A DNA stretch of 64,000 nt from WHSW01 sp963722175 (GCA_963722175.1 CAVRKA010000006.1:62001-126000); one strand, 5' to 3'. Shown: positions 1 to 11,386, counted from the first letter of the stretch. A program made the numbers and translations. Notes: generated by a model not told the origin, from the letters alone.

Positions 1-5
1 CCCTT

Positions 6-689
6 TCAGAGAGCGTTCTCGAGGCCTACCGTGAACGGTCGGTCGAGCTCGCCCACCCGGCGCACGGCGAGCAGCACGCCGGGCATGAACGAGCTGCCGG
101 TCGATCGAGTCGTGGCGGATCGTAAGCGTCTGGCCCTCGCCGCCGAGCAGCACCTCCTGGTGGGCGACCAGGCCCGGCAGGCGGACCGAGTGGATCGGCT
201 CGTGGACGTTGCCGCCGGCGTCGGCGATCAGCTCGGCGGTCCGCTTCGCGGTCCCCGAGGGCGCGTCGAGCTTGCGGTCGTGGTGGAGCTCGACGATCTC
301 GACCTCGGGCATGTGGTGGGCGGCCTCGGCGGCGAATCGCATCATCAGCACCGCGCCGATCGCGAAGTTGGGGGCGAACAGGACGTTCGCCGAGCCGCCC
401 GCCTCGCGCGCCGCCTCGGCCGCCTCGCGGGCCGCGTCGACGTCGAAGCCGGTGGTGCCGACGACCGCGTGGACGCCGGCGTCGACGCAGGCGCGGACGT
501 TGCCGAGCGCCGTTTCGGGGGTCGTGAAGTCGACGACGACGTCGGCGTCGGCGAGCGACCGCCGCGAGCGTCGGTCCCGAGCTGCGGGTCGGCGCGCCCG
601 ATCAGCTCCAGGTCATCGGCGCCCTCGACCGCCTCGCAGACCGTCTCCCCCATCCGCCCGGCGGCGCCGGAGACGACGACCCGGATCAC
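6..689 (-). CDS. dapB: 4-hydroxy-tetrahydrodipicolinate reductase, frameshifted
   Basis: Reduces 4-hydroxy-tetrahydrodipicolinate with NAD(P)H in the diaminopimelate/lysine pathway, in the cytoplasm. The N-terminus carries the Rossmann glycine motif SGAAGRMG. A second frame gives ELHHDRKLDAPSGTA, the catalytic and substrate-binding segment, then LPGLVAHQEVLLGG. A third frame gives the C-terminal SSFMPGVLLAVRRVG, ending at a TGA at 8-6. The three frames join near 565 and near 97, so at least two single-base errors or mutations break the gene. The whole domain is otherwise present (about 228 codons, slightly short for the family). The start is GTG at 689, overlapping the upstream protease stop as GTGA. 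Many nearby frame breaks make sequencing error more likely than decay. Confidence 0.85.
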
Positions 690-1986
690 GCGCACCAGAG
701 CGCTGCGGACACCGCTCCCGGCGGCGGTCCGGAAGCAGCTCCTCGTCGGGGCCGACGCAGGCGGCGGCGAGCTCCGCCGGGTCGTAGAGCGTGCTCGGCG
801 AGCTCGGCGACCTCGTCGGCGCTGACGGCGTCGACGCGCTCGAGCATCTCGTCGAGCGAGAGCAGCGGGATGTCGAAGAGGATGCTGCGGGCGAGCCGGC
901 CCATCCGCGCCCCGGTCGCCTCGAGCCCGAGCACCATGCGGCCCTTGACGTGCTCCTTGGCCCGCGCGAGCTCGTCCTCGCCGACACCCTCCGTCGCGCA
1001 GCTCGACCAGCTCGCGGCCGATGATCTCGCAGGCCTCGGCGACGTTGTCGCCGCGGGTGCCGACGTACATGGCGACGAAGCCGCGGTCGACGAACTCGTG
1101 CGTGTAGGAGCCGACCGAGTAGGCGAGGCCGCGCTTCTCGCGCACCTCGCGGAACAGCCGCGACGAGACCGAGCCGCCGAAGATCGTGTCGAGGACGCCG
1201 AGCGCGAAGCGGCGCTCGTCGGCGCGCGCGATCCCCGGACCGCCGAAGCAGATGTGGTACTGCTCGGTCTCCTTCGGATAGAAGCTCAGGCGCGCCTGCT
1301 CGGAGGCGCCGTCGCCGGGCCGCCCGCGTCGCCGTTCGGCGCCGCGCCGGCGAGCAGCCGCTCGGCGAGCTCGACGATCCGCTCGTGCTCGACGTGCCCG
1401 GCGGCCGCGACGACGAGGTTGGAGGCCGTGTAGCGAGCGTCGTGGTAGGACGGCGATGTCCGGCACCGGGATCCCGCCGATCACCTCCGCCCGGCCGAGC
1501 ACCCGGCGGCCCAGCGGATGGTCGCCGTAGATCGCCTCGGCGAGCACGTCGTGGACGCGGTCCTGCGGCTCGTCCTCGTACATCGCGATCTCCTCGAGCA
1601 CGACCTCGCGCTCGGAGTCGATCTCGTCCGGGGGCAGCGCCGGGGCGAGCAGCATCTCCGCCATCAGGTCGAACGCCTCGGTCGGTGTGCTCGTCGAGGA
1701 AGCGCGCGTGCAGGTGCGTGGACTCCTTGCTCGTCGCGGCGTTGGTGGCCGCCCCCATGCCGTCGAAGAGCTCGGAGATCTCGATCGCCGAGTGGCGCTC
1801 GGTGCCCTTGAACAGCAGGTGCTCGAGGAAATGCGAGACGCCGGCCTGCGCCGGCGTCTCGTCACGCGATCCCGTCCTCACCCAGAGGCCGAGGGCGACC
1901 GAGCGCACCGAGGGGACGACCTCGGTCGACGACCCGGACGCCCGAGTCGAGCCTCGTCAGCTCGATGCCCTCAGGCAGATCCAACG

Positions 1987-1990
<4 letters not shown>
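686..1990 (-). CDS. M16-family zinc protease (insulinase/PqqL type), multiply frameshifted
   Basis: Processing-peptidase-like M16 enzyme. The inverted zinc motif HFLEH (HxxEH) is followed by LLFKGT near residue 55, and the downstream glutamate region EREVVLEEIAMYEDEPQD is present. The second M16 half is recognisable from FGGSVSSRLFREVREKRGLAYSVGS. The reading frame changes at least five times (near 1930, 1690, 1440, 1320 and 1000), yet each piece continues the same protein, which suggests base-calling indels. The start is TTG at 1990 or 1984, overlapping the pnp stop; the end overlaps dapB. The order pnp-M16-dapB is common in Gram-positive bacteria. Substrate is unknown. Confidence 0.8.
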
Positions 1991-4304
<2,314 letters not shown>

Positions 4305-4308
4305 GTAT

Positions 4309-4857
4309 TCAGGTTTTCCTTTCGGCAGCCCGGTTGGCTGCCCAACGTTCCAGAACTTCTCGTTCTCTAACGTCGGCGATGTTACAAGGCTCGCCGTCGG
4401 CGAATGCGGTCGGCGTCCCGGTGACGCCGGCGCGGATGCCGCCCTCGAAGCCGGCGCGGACGAGGCTCGCAACCGCGTCCGAACGCCGGTCGGCCTCGAA
4501 TCGCTCGAGGTCGAGCCCGAGCGCCTCCGCCCGCCGCCAGAGGTGCGGGTCGTCGATGTGCGCGTGGTCGGCGTAGATCGAGTCGACCAGCCCCCAGAAG
4601 GCCGCCGGATCCTGGATCGAGGCGGCCTCGGCGGCGGCGTGCAACGCCGGGGCTCGCGGTCGCTTCGAGGCGATCGGGAAGTGGCGCAGGCAGAGGCGCA
4701 GCTCGAGCGCCGAGATCCACGCCCACGCCTCGGCGCACACCGGGCACGCCAGGTCCGCGTAGACGATCAGCTCCGCCCCGGTCCCGCGCACGTGATCGCC
4801 GGGCCCGACGGGCGGCAGGCCGGCGGACGTGAGCTCAGTCAAGCCCCTCGAGCGCAT
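4309..4857 (-). CDS. DsbA/thioredoxin-fold oxidoreductase-like protein
   Basis: Small thioredoxin-fold protein. The redox motif CPVC sits in VYADLACPVCAEAWAW near residue 40. An alpha-helical insert follows, then a TGTPTAF cis-proline segment typical of the DsbA family. No signal peptide is seen, so it may act in the cytoplasm. The ATG at 4857 overlaps the peroxiredoxin gene by 23 nt; a TTG at 4842 in the same frame would give a four-base-type overlap and is equally possible. Its place directly after a peroxiredoxin suggests a shared thiol-redox role, which is inference. Confidence 0.7.
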   Translation of the reverse strand: MRSRGLTELTSAGLPPVGPGDHVRGTGAELIVYADLACPVCAEAWAWISALELRLCLRHFPIASKRPRAPALHAAAEAASIQDPAAFWGLVDSIYADHAHIDDPHLWRRAEALGLDLERFEADRRSDAVASLVRAGFEGGIRAGVTGTPTAFADGEPCNIADVREREVLERWAANRAAERKT

Positions 4858-5293
4858 CGAAGATCAGGTTCGCGCCGGGGATCGTCAGCGGCGTCTCCTC
4901 CGCGTGCACCCAGCGGACCACGCCCTCCTCGTCGATCAGGACGAGCGAGCGGTTCGGGGTGCCCCACTGCTCCAGGTAGGCGCCGTAGGCGCGCGCGACC
5001 TCGCCCTTGGGATGGAAGTCCGCGAGCAGCGTCATCTCGAGCCCGAGCTGCTTGCGAAACGCGTTGTGGCACCAGCTGCCGTCGGTCGAGATCCCGATCA
5101 GCTCCGCGCCGGCGCCGGCGATCTGCGGCAGCACCTCCTGGTAGACCGACAGCTGGTCGGAGCAGACGGGACTGAAGTCGTTCGGGTAGAAGGCGAGCAC
5201 GACCTTCCGCCCGCGGAAGTCCGACAGGCTGACGGGCTTCCCCCGGTGGTTGGGAAGCGTGAACTCGGGAGCCTCGGCGCCCGGTTCGACCAT
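4835..5293 (-). CDS. Peroxiredoxin, AhpE/Bcp-like
   Basis: Thiol peroxidase of the AhpC/TSA superfamily, reducing peroxides through a reactive cysteine. The peroxidatic cysteine is in FYPNDFSPVCSDQ (near residue 44), followed by an Arg-containing active-site segment later (WGTPNRSLVLID). A second Cys in GSWCHNAF (near residue 74) could act as the resolving residue. Length 152 aa is normal for the Bcp/AhpE group. It lies between rpsO (8-nt gap) and the DsbA-like gene (overlap), so it is probably co-transcribed with the ribosomal-protein operon. Confidence 0.85.
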   Translation of the reverse strand: MVEPGAEAPEFTLPNHRGKPVSLSDFRGRKVVLAFYPNDFSPVCSDQLSVYQEVLPQIAGAGAELIGISTDGSWCHNAFRKQLGLEMTLLADFHPKGEVARAYGAYLEQWGTPNRSLVLIDEEGVVRWVHAEETPLTIPGANLIFDALEGLD

Positions 5294-5300
5294 GGCGGCC

Positions 5301-5570
5301 TTAGCGACGCAGCCCGAGGTCGGCGACCAGGGCGCGGTAGCGCTCGACGTCGGAGCGCTCGAGGTAACGCAGCAGGCGCCGGCGCTTGCCGACCAGCATC
5401 AGCAGCCCGCGACGGGAGTGGTGGTCCTTCTTGTGCGTGCGCAGGTGCTCGGTGAGCTCGTTGATGCGCGCGGTCATCAGGGCCACCTGGACCTCTGCGG
5501 ACCCGGTGTCGCCCTCGGAGCGACCGTGCTTGGAGACCAGCTCCTGCTTCTTTTCCTTGGTCAGACCCAT
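5301..5570 (-). CDS. rpsO: Ribosomal protein S15
   Basis: Small-subunit protein binding the 16S rRNA central domain. The 89-residue protein matches the family from start to end: GDTGSAEVQVALMTARINELTEHL, the conserved KKDHHSRRGLLMLVGKRRRLL helix region and the C-terminal YRALVADLGLR. Placement between ribF and pnp is the usual bacterial arrangement, in which S15 can be autoregulated. The start is the ATG at 5570, 14 nt after the ribF stop. Confidence 0.98.
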   Translation of the reverse strand: MGLTKEKKQELVSKHGRSEGDTGSAEVQVALMTARINELTEHLRTHKKDHHSRRGLLMLVGKRRRLLRYLERSDVERYRALVADLGLRR

Positions 5571-5584
5571 GCGGAGCGGACAGG

Positions 5585-6475
5585 TTAGCGAGGCGGCTTG
5601 AAGGCAGCGCACAGCTCGCGCGCCTGGTCGACGTCGCGGTGCATCTGCGCGACCAGCTCCTCGACGCCGGGGAAGCGCTTCTCGCCCCGCAGGCGGGCGA
5701 TGAACGCGATCCTCAGCGTGTGCCCGTACAGGTCGGCGTCGTGGTCGATCAGGTACGCCTCGATCAGCACTCCACGGCCGGTCTCGAAGGTGGGCCGGAC
5801 GCCGACGTTGACGGCAGCCGGGATCCCGTCCGCGAACGCGGCGTAGACCCCGTGGCCCGGATAGACGTACTCCTCGGAGGGGACGACGTTGGCGGTCGGA
5901 AAGCCGAGCGTGCGCCCGCGCTTGTCGCCCTCCACCACCGTTCCCTCGAGCAGGAAGGGCGCGCCCAGGCACCGCGTCGCTCCCTCGACGTCGCCCGCCG
6001 TGACCTGGGCCCGGATCCGGGTCGAGGAGACGATCTCGCCGTCGACCTCGACCAGCGGCACGACCTCGGTCTCGAACTCGGAGTGGCCGCGCAGCATCTC
6101 CGGGTCGCCCTTCGCCTGCTTGCCGAAGCGGAAGTTCTCCCCCACCCTGACCCGCGTCGCCCCGAGCGTCTCGATCAGGATCCGCGAGCAGAACTCCTCC
6201 GCCTCGATCTCGCGGAACTCCTCGCCGAAGGAGACGATCACCAGCTCGTCGACGCCCAGCCCGTCGATCACGTCGCGCTTGATCTCGAACGGCATGATCA
6301 GCTTCGGCGCCGCTTCCGGGTGGATCACGCTCAGCGGGTGGGGGTCGAAGGTGAGCACGGTGTCGGCGCCCTCGATCACCTTCCGGTGTCCGACGTGGAC
6401 CCCGTCGAAGACCCCGATCGCGACCTCGCGCGGGCGCTGAGCGGCCTCGGGTAGGGGCGTGACGTCGATCGCCAT
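5585..6475 (-). CDS. ribF: Bifunctional riboflavin kinase/FAD synthetase
   Basis: Phosphorylates riboflavin to FMN and adenylates FMN to FAD. The N-terminal nucleotidyltransferase has GVFDGVHVGH (residues 21-30) and TFDPHP. The C-terminal flavokinase begins near residue 175, with GRTLGFPTANV and the later VGVRPTFETGRG. The segment between the HxGH motif and TFDPHP is about ten residues shorter than usual, so the first helix of the FAD synthetase domain may be trimmed. The start ATG at 6475 follows a 184-nt gap holding a large inverted repeat. It heads the stretch ribF-rpsO-peroxiredoxin-pnp. Confidence 0.95.
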   Translation of the reverse strand: MAIDVTPLPEAAQRPREVAIGVFDGVHVGHRKVIEGADTVLTFDPHPLSVIHPEAAPKLIMPFEIKRDVIDGLGVDELVIVSFGEEFREIEAEEFCSRILIETLGATRVRVGENFRFGKQAKGDPEMLRGHSEFETEVVPLVEVDGEIVSSTRIRAQVTAGDVEGATRCLGAPFLLEGTVVEGDKRGRTLGFPTANVVPSEEYVYPGHGVYAAFADGIPAAVNVGVRPTFETGRGVLIEAYLIDHDADLYGHTLRIAFIARLRGEKRFPGVEELVAQMHRDVDQARELCAAFKPPR

Positions 6476-6507
6476 GGCGGCGAACTCTGGCAGCTAGGCG
6501 CACTACG

Positions 6508-6660
6508 GGGCTGGGTAGGGGTGGCTTGACCTGGCGCCGCGGCGAGAAATCAGGCGAGCCGCGTCCAAACCCCCCTCCAGCGGGATCAAGACGCGGCTCG
6601 CTCGCCGAAACGCCTTGCGCGCCCCCCGCCGGCGCCCGAACCCGCCCCCCTACCCAGCCC
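6508..6660. repeat. Nested inverted repeat in the truB-ribF gap
   Basis: The gap between truB and ribF is bounded by a perfect 14-base inverted repeat: GGGCTGGGTAGGGG at 6508-6521 and its complement at 6647-6660. Inside lies a second inverted pair, GCGAGCCGCGT at 6554-6564 and its complement at 6591-6601, plus GC-rich complementary stretches between them. The outer right arm touches the TAG stop codon of truB. It could fold as a large 3' UTR hairpin and separate transcripts, or be a remnant non-coding mobile element. No ORF or transposase lies in it. Confidence 0.7.
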
Positions 6661-7322
6661 TACCCGGCCGGGATCCGCGCCAGCGCCTCATCGAGGGCGA
6701 TCACCGTGAGCTCGTCCGCCTCTTCAACCGTGAACGGCCCGATCGCCGTTCGCCTCAGCTCGGTGCAGTAGGCGTCGCCGAGGTCGGCAATGAGGCTGCG
6801 GACGTACGTGCCGGAGGAGCACTCGATCTCGTACTCCGCCTCGTCGCCCTCGCCCGACAGGAGCTCAGCCCGGTGGACGGTGACCAGCCGCGGCGGCAGC
6901 TCGAACTCCTCGCCGCGCCGGGCGCGCTTGTAGGCGCGCTCGCCCCCCACCTTGACCGCCGAGTAGGCGGGCGGGCGCTGGCTCAGCTCGCCGGTCGGGA
7001 TCGGCGGCGGCTCGGCCGGGACGAGCCCCGTCTCCGTGATCTCACCGTCGCGGTCACCGGTCGTCGAGACGGCCCCGAACCGGGCCCGCACCCGATAGGT
7101 CTTTCGCAGGCCCATGAACCGGCGCTGCTCACGGGTCGCGGGCCGCCCGAGCAGGACGATCAGGAGGCCGGTCGCGAACGGATCGAGGGTGCCGGCGTGC
7201 CCGCCCTTGGCTCCGAACCGCCGCCGGGCCCGAGCCACGACGTCGTGCGATGTGATCCCGGCCGGCTTGTCGGCGAGCACGACGGCGCCGGTGGCCGGTG
7301 CCTCCAGTGAGCGTTCAGGCAC
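6660..7322 (-). CDS. truB: tRNA pseudouridine(55) synthase
   Basis: Makes pseudouridine-55 in the T-loop of tRNAs. The catalytic aspartate is D47 in GHAGTLDPFATGLL. The Tyr-containing KTYRVRARFG and RPPAYSAVKVGGERAYKRAR motifs follow, then SSGTYVRSLIADLG. At 220 aa it lacks the C-terminal PUA domain of longer TruB proteins, as in many Gram-positive relatives. GTG start at 7322 overlaps the nrnA stop by 8 nt. Its stop codon touches the large inverted repeat. Confidence 0.95.
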   Translation of the reverse strand: MPERSLEAPATGAVVLADKPAGITSHDVVARARRRFGAKGGHAGTLDPFATGLLIVLLGRPATREQRRFMGLRKTYRVRARFGAVSTTGDRDGEITETGLVPAEPPPIPTGELSQRPPAYSAVKVGGERAYKRARRGEEFELPPRLVTVHRAELLSGEGDEAEYEIECSSGTYVRSLIADLGDAYCTELRRTAIGPFTVEEADELTVIALDEALARIPAG

Positions 7323-8319
7323 CGAGCTGCGCGGCGATCTCGGCGCGCAGGAACTCGACCAGCTCCTCGTAGGGCAGGTCGCTGCCGAAGCCGGCCGCGC
7401 GGCGGTGACCGCCCCCGCCCTGCGCGCGCGCGATCGCCGAGACGTCCACCGCGCCGTCGTTGGAGCGCAGGCTGACCTTGCGCGCCGAGTTGCCGCCGTC
7501 GGTCTTGTCGCGGACCATCGCCGCGACGCTGACCCCCTCGAGCGCCCGCACGAAGTCGATCATCCCCTCGGTGTGGACGTCGCCGGCACCGGTCTCCTCG
7601 TAGTCGGTGGCGCTGACGTAGGTGACCGCGAACCGATCCTGGTCGAACCGCTCGATCTTCTCCAGCGCCCGCGCGGTCAGCTTCCACTTCTCGATCGGCA
7701 CCCGCTCGTAGAGGCGCTGATAGATGTCGTTGACGTCCACCCCGGCGTCGATCAGCTCCGCGGCCATCAGGTGCGACGCCGGGCGAGTGTTCTCGTACAT
7801 GAACTTGCCGGTGTCGGTGATCAGCCCGACGTAGAGCGCCGAGGCGATCTCCGGGGTGATCTCGGCGCCGAGGCGCTTTGCGACCTCGAGCACGATCTCG
7901 GCCGTGCAGGAGGCCTCCGTGTCGACGAGGTTGACGCTGCCGAAGCGGGTGTTGTCGTGGTGGTGGTCGATGTTGACCAGCCGCGCTCCGTCACGCTGGA
8001 GGAACTCGACCGGCATCCGGTCGATGTTGCCGCAGTCGAGGAAGACGAGCGTGCGATCGACGACGTCGGCCGGCGGCTCGTGGAACACCTCCTCCAGGGG
8101 CAGGAAGCGGTACTCGATCGCGATCGGGAATTCCTTGGCCGCCAGGAACATCACCGAGTCCTTGCCGAGCTGCTCGAGCACGTGGTGCATCGCCAGCAGC
8201 GAACCGAGCGCGTCGCCGTCGGGGCCCTCGTGCGTGGTCAGCAGGAAGCGGTCGGCCGTGCGCAGCTCCTCGACCGCGCGGTCGAGCTCGGACGCGAGCG
8301 CCGCGGTCGGCTCACTCAT
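7315..8319 (-). CDS. nrnA: DHH/DHHA1 phosphoesterase, NrnA-like oligoribonuclease/pAp phosphatase
   Basis: Metal-dependent phosphodiesterase that in relatives degrades nanoRNAs and 3'-phosphoadenosine 5'-phosphate. Motifs in order: THEGPDGDALGS (residues 29-40), VFLDCGNID, the DHH signature in NIDHHHDN (118-120), and the DHHA1 substrate motif GGGGHRRAAGF near residue 301. Length 334 aa is typical. ATG at 8319 overlaps the rbfA stop. Neighbouring rbfA and truB give the canonical infB-rbfA-nrnA-truB order. Confidence 0.93.
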   Translation of the reverse strand: MSEPTAALASELDRAVEELRTADRFLLTTHEGPDGDALGSLLAMHHVLEQLGKDSVMFLAAKEFPIAIEYRFLPLEEVFHEPPADVVDRTLVFLDCGNIDRMPVEFLQRDGARLVNIDHHHDNTRFGSVNLVDTEASCTAEIVLEVAKRLGAEITPEIASALYVGLITDTGKFMYENTRPASHLMAAELIDAGVDVNDIYQRLYERVPIEKWKLTARALEKIERFDQDRFAVTYVSATDYEETGAGDVHTEGMIDFVRALEGVSVAAMVRDKTDGGNSARKVSLRSNDGAVDVSAIARAQGGGGHRRAAGFGSDLPYEELVEFLRAEIAAQLGA

Positions 8320-8641
8320 CGGGATCGCCCTCCAACAGCCGGCTGAGCCGGACGCCGCGCTCGAGGCTCTCGTCGTAGTGGAACTTGAGCGTCGGCGTGT
8401 GCTTGATCCGCACCTCGCGGGCGATCGCCGCCTGGAGCTTGCCGTGCGAGGAGGCGAGCGCGGCCATCGTCGCCTCGCGCTCCTCCTCGTCCCCGAGCAC
8501 GCTGACGTAGACGCGCGCCGAGCGCAGGTCCGGGCTTGTCTGAACAGATGTCACAGTCACGAATCCGATCCGTGGGTCCTGGAGGTCTGTGGCGATCGCC
8601 GAGCCGATCACCTTGCGCATGACCTCGTCGATTCGACGCAT
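8312..8641 (-). CDS. rbfA: Ribosome-binding factor A
   Basis: 30S maturation factor. The protein reads MRRIDEVMRKVIGSAIATDLQD, then RIGFVTVTSVQTSPDLRSARVYVS and the closing HTPTLKFHYDESLERG, a full RbfA fold in 109 aa. A longer start at 8659 exists, but GGAGG sits 7 nt before the ATG at 8641, so that start is chosen. It overlaps nrnA by 8 nt. Confidence 0.94.
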   Translation of the reverse strand: MRRIDEVMRKVIGSAIATDLQDPRIGFVTVTSVQTSPDLRSARVYVSVLGDEEEREATMAALASSHGKLQAAIAREVRIKHTPTLKFHYDESLERGVRLSRLLEGDPDE

Positions 8642-8705
8642 GCGGTCCCCTCCGGCCATACGCGAGCCAACATAACAGCCGAACATCTGGAGTCCCTTCG
8701 GGACC

Positions 8706-9005
8706 TCAACCTCTGATGTCGTCCAGGGTGAGCAGGTCGCGCCGGAACGTGCACCGGTCCGGACAACGCACGTCGACGAAGCGCTCCAGCTCGTCACCGC
8801 GCTCGCGGAGCTCGGAACCGCCGACCAGGCTGCAGAGCAGCACCGCCCGGCGCCGGTCGTCGTGGGCCTCGATCTCGGCGACCGAGGCGACGAACCGCTG
8901 GCGGATCTGCGCCTTCAGGGAGCTCACCACCTTGCGCTTCTCCTTCAGGTTCTGCGCGTCGCGCAGGTCGATCCCGATCTCGAGTACGAGCACGTACGCG
9001 GCCAT
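8706..9005 (-). CDS. DUF503 family protein (YlxP-like)
   Basis: Small conserved protein usually encoded between infB and rbfA. The 99-residue product shows the family pattern: AAYVLVLEIGIDLRDAQNLKEKR at the N-terminus and LKAQIRQRFVASVAEIEAHD in the middle, predicted as a compact alpha-beta fold. Biochemical role is not established; its position implies ribosome assembly or translation. Here it is separated from infB by three exported-protein genes, so the usual infB neighbour pair has been split. Confidence 0.85.
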   Translation of the reverse strand: MAAYVLVLEIGIDLRDAQNLKEKRKVVSSLKAQIRQRFVASVAEIEAHDDRRRAVLLCSLVGGSELRERGDELERFVDVRCPDRCTFRRDLLTLDDIRG

Positions 9006-9027
9006 CCACGGAGCCTAGGGCCGCGGC

Positions 9028-10772
9028 TCAGTGGTACGTGACCTGCAGCCCGACGTAGTCGTGGCGAGGCTTGGTGCCGCCGCCCGTCTTCGTGCGGTAG
9101 ACCAGGTGCAGGTTGAGGTTGTTGAGCTCGGAGAGCGTGTCGATCGCCGGCAGCGAGACGGTGTCGGTCGTCCAGCTTCCGGTCCCGGCGAAGCAGGCCT
9201 GGCCGTCGGTACCGGGCGGGCTCGGAACCGTGCCGATCGAGCTGCCGCTCACGAAGAGGTCGACGTAGTAGCAGAGGTTGCTGCCGCTGCCCGACTGCCA
9301 GCGGTGCACGAGGCTGACGGACTCGATGGTCGACCCGCTCGGGACGTAGCCGCTCGGCATCGGGAACCCGTCGTACTTCGTCGAGGTGAACGATGCGCCG
9401 TAGTTCGTCGCGGCGCCGAAGTAGATCGAGTCCTGGAGCGCCAGCTCCCACGGCAGCGTTTCGGCCGAGGCATCGGCCTGGTTGTTGCCCTGGTTCTCGT
9501 AGAGCGTGAAGTTCGAGCCGCAGTACGGTTCCGGTGACGACCGCCTGGTCGACCTTGATCGGCTTGCTGTTGGACTCGTAGCCGTAGACCTTGATCTTCA
9601 TCGCCGTTGGCGATGGTGGTCGTGTTGACCACCGGGATCGAGGTCGAGACGTACTTCTCGGTCGCGTTGGTGCAGAACGGCGAGCCGGCGGTACCGGGCG
9701 TCGTGTCGCCGTAGGTGCCGATCACGCTGCCGCCGCTGATCACGTCGAAGTAGAAGCACGCCACCTCGGCGCCGCCGTTTGACTGGAACCGGAAGTCGAA
9801 CTTCGCGTTGGTTACGGCCAGGCCCGGCTGGAGCGGCGAGTTGTAGTCCCACTGGTAGAAGCGGTTGGACTGGAAGCTGTTGGTGAAGTTGGCGTTCCCG
9901 AAGCCGTCGCCGGCCGGGAAGACGATGTTGTCGTCGAAGGCCACGGCCTCGGGCGTGCTGACCGCCGTGCCGCTGGAGGCGTCGTTGAACTGCCAGGTGG
10001 CGTAGTTGATCGTGTATGGCACCTGGACGCTGATCGCGACGCTCGCCTCGTCGCCACTCGACCCGATCGCGTAGATCGTGTGTGAGCCGTTCAGGGTCCC
10101 GGAGGGGATCGTCACGGAGTTCGACGCCGCGCCGTCGTTGCCGATCGTCGATGGTGTCGTGCCGGAGCTGAGCAGGGGCCCGGTGCTCGGGTCATCGAGG
10201 CGGTAGGTGACCGTGGCGCCGGTCTTGAAGGCGGCGAGGTTGCCGTTGAGCGAGGTCGGCAGGCTGGTGACCGTCGAGGAGCTCGAGAGTGTGTAGGTCG
10301 GGTTGGGCACGACCTGGGTCGTCGACTGGCTCGACTCGGTCCCGACCCAGTTGGTTCCCGCCTTCGGGGTCACCGAGTACTTCCAGCTCCCCGACGGAAC
10401 GTTGTCCTCGGTGCAGGTGAGCGCCGAGATCGTCCCGGAGCAGTTGGCGCCGATCGTCTGGGCGCCGCCGCCGGTGTCGTAACGCTTGACCGTGTAGTCG
10501 TTGATGTTCGGTCCGCCGCCGGCGAAGCTGGAGGTCGACCAGCTGACGGTGACGTTGCGGCCGGTGATCGAGGGCGTCGGTGTGTTGCCGCCCGGCATGG
10601 AGCGGGCCTTCGAGTAGCCGTTGCCCGATCCGTTGCCACCCCATGAGGCGTCCGCTCCCGCGACGCAGCTGAACAGCGCGACGACGGCCGTCGCGGACAG
10701 GAGCCCAAGACGTAGCGCGGCCGCCGGCTGAGCCGGCGGCCGCGCGATTCGCTTGCCCAGGTCGAAACCCAT
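9028..10772 (-). CDS. Exported multidomain beta-sandwich protein sharing the W..NGSG.GY.KA N-terminus; two frameshifts
   Basis: Secreted protein of about 580 residues. A signal peptide (basic RIARPPAQ region, hydrophobic LGLLSATAVVALFSC, cleavage near GADA) is followed by SWGGNGSGNGYSKA. The same mature N-terminal motif occurs in the two upstream genes. Then come a fibronectin type III-like domain (about 65-150) and an Ig-like domain (about 155-250). Two related C-terminal beta domains follow, each with a cysteine pair and an SG-S-IGT strand (FDVISGGSVIGTYG and LFVSGSSIGTVP). Frame breaks near 9603 and 9528 lie between or within the C-terminal repeats. Start ATG at 10772, 31 nt after the preceding gene. 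Probably a surface or matrix protein; function inferred only from architecture. Confidence 0.75.
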
Positions 10773-10803
10773 GGAAGCGCCTTGAGACTCGACCTGGTCT
10801 CTC

Positions 10804-11277
10804 TTAGTTGCTGGCGCCGGTGAGGCTGACCGGAATCGTGAACGTTGCGCCCTTGCAGCCGTCGACCGAGGCGTTCGACATGCTGGCCGCGCCGGTGAGC
10901 GTGGTCGCCAGAGTGTCGTTCGCGTCGACGTCGAGCGTCAGACCGCTCTGGTCGTTGAACGTGACCCCGGTGGTCGTGCAGCCGGCGTGGCTGCCGTCCG
11001 GAACGGCCGCTCCGGTGTCCGCGATCGCCGTGACCCGGACGTCGTACTCGTTCGGGTTGTCGATCTCGATCGAGACGTCGCCGGTGACGCCCGGATACAG
11101 GGTGGCCGTGGTCGAGGCCGAAGCGTCGACCGTGGTCAGGGCCTGGCTGGTCCCCGCCTTGGCGTAGCCCGAGCCGGAGCCGTTGGTGGTCCAGGCCGCG
11201 TAGACGAACCCGACCGCGACCATGGCCACGAGAGTCATGGAGGCGGCGATGAAGTTGCGCTTGCTGAAGAACCTCAT
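10804..11277 (-). CDS. Exported TasA/camelysin-like protein, copy A
   Basis: A 157-residue exported protein. A short basic start (MRFFSKRNF), one hydrophobic helix and a cleavage site after GFVYA leave a mature N-terminus AWTTNGSGSGYAKAGTSQAL. A LYPG turn and a beta-rich body follow, with two cysteines (HAGCTT and DGCKGA) that could pair. This layout (aromatic, N/D-rich strand, AGT turn, then PG followed by an I.N.....V.V strand) resembles SipW-dependent TasA/CalY fibre proteins; homology is inference. It is a paralogue of the next gene, same length. Start ATG at 11277 follows AAGGGGACCAA. A sigma-28-like promoter lies 83 nt upstream. Confidence 0.8.
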   Translation of the reverse strand: MRFFSKRNFIAASMTLVAMVAVGFVYAAWTTNGSGSGYAKAGTSQALTTVDASASTTATLYPGVTGDVSIEIDNPNEYDVRVTAIADTGAAVPDGSHAGCTTTGVTFNDQSGLTLDVDANDTLATTLTGAASMSNASVDGCKGATFTIPVSLTGASN

Positions 11278-11359
11278 TTGGTCCCCTTCCGATTTCTGGG
11301 TTTCGGCCCGTTGCGTCACGTCGACTCGACGATCGGCTCAAGGCGCTTCCTTGGCTATG

Positions 11360-11386
11360 TATCGGGCGATGCGCCGGTTTCTTTAG
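11360..11386 (-). promoter_or_regulatory. Sigma-28 (FliA/WhiG)-like promoter for copy A
   Basis: On the minus strand CTAAAG (11386-11381) is followed by CCGATA (11365-11360), with 16 bases between TAAA and CCGATA. The consensus is TAAA-N15-GCCGATAA. The 20 bases from 11381 to 11400 match the corresponding block upstream of copy B at 17 positions. The -10 box is exactly 83 nt from the start codon, as at the other copy. Confidence 0.6.

Noticed and set aside
1201..1225. GCGAAGC core inside the M16 gene as another palindromic element copy
   Set aside because: It encodes the conserved ERRFALG segment with no extra residues, so it is ordinary coding sequence.
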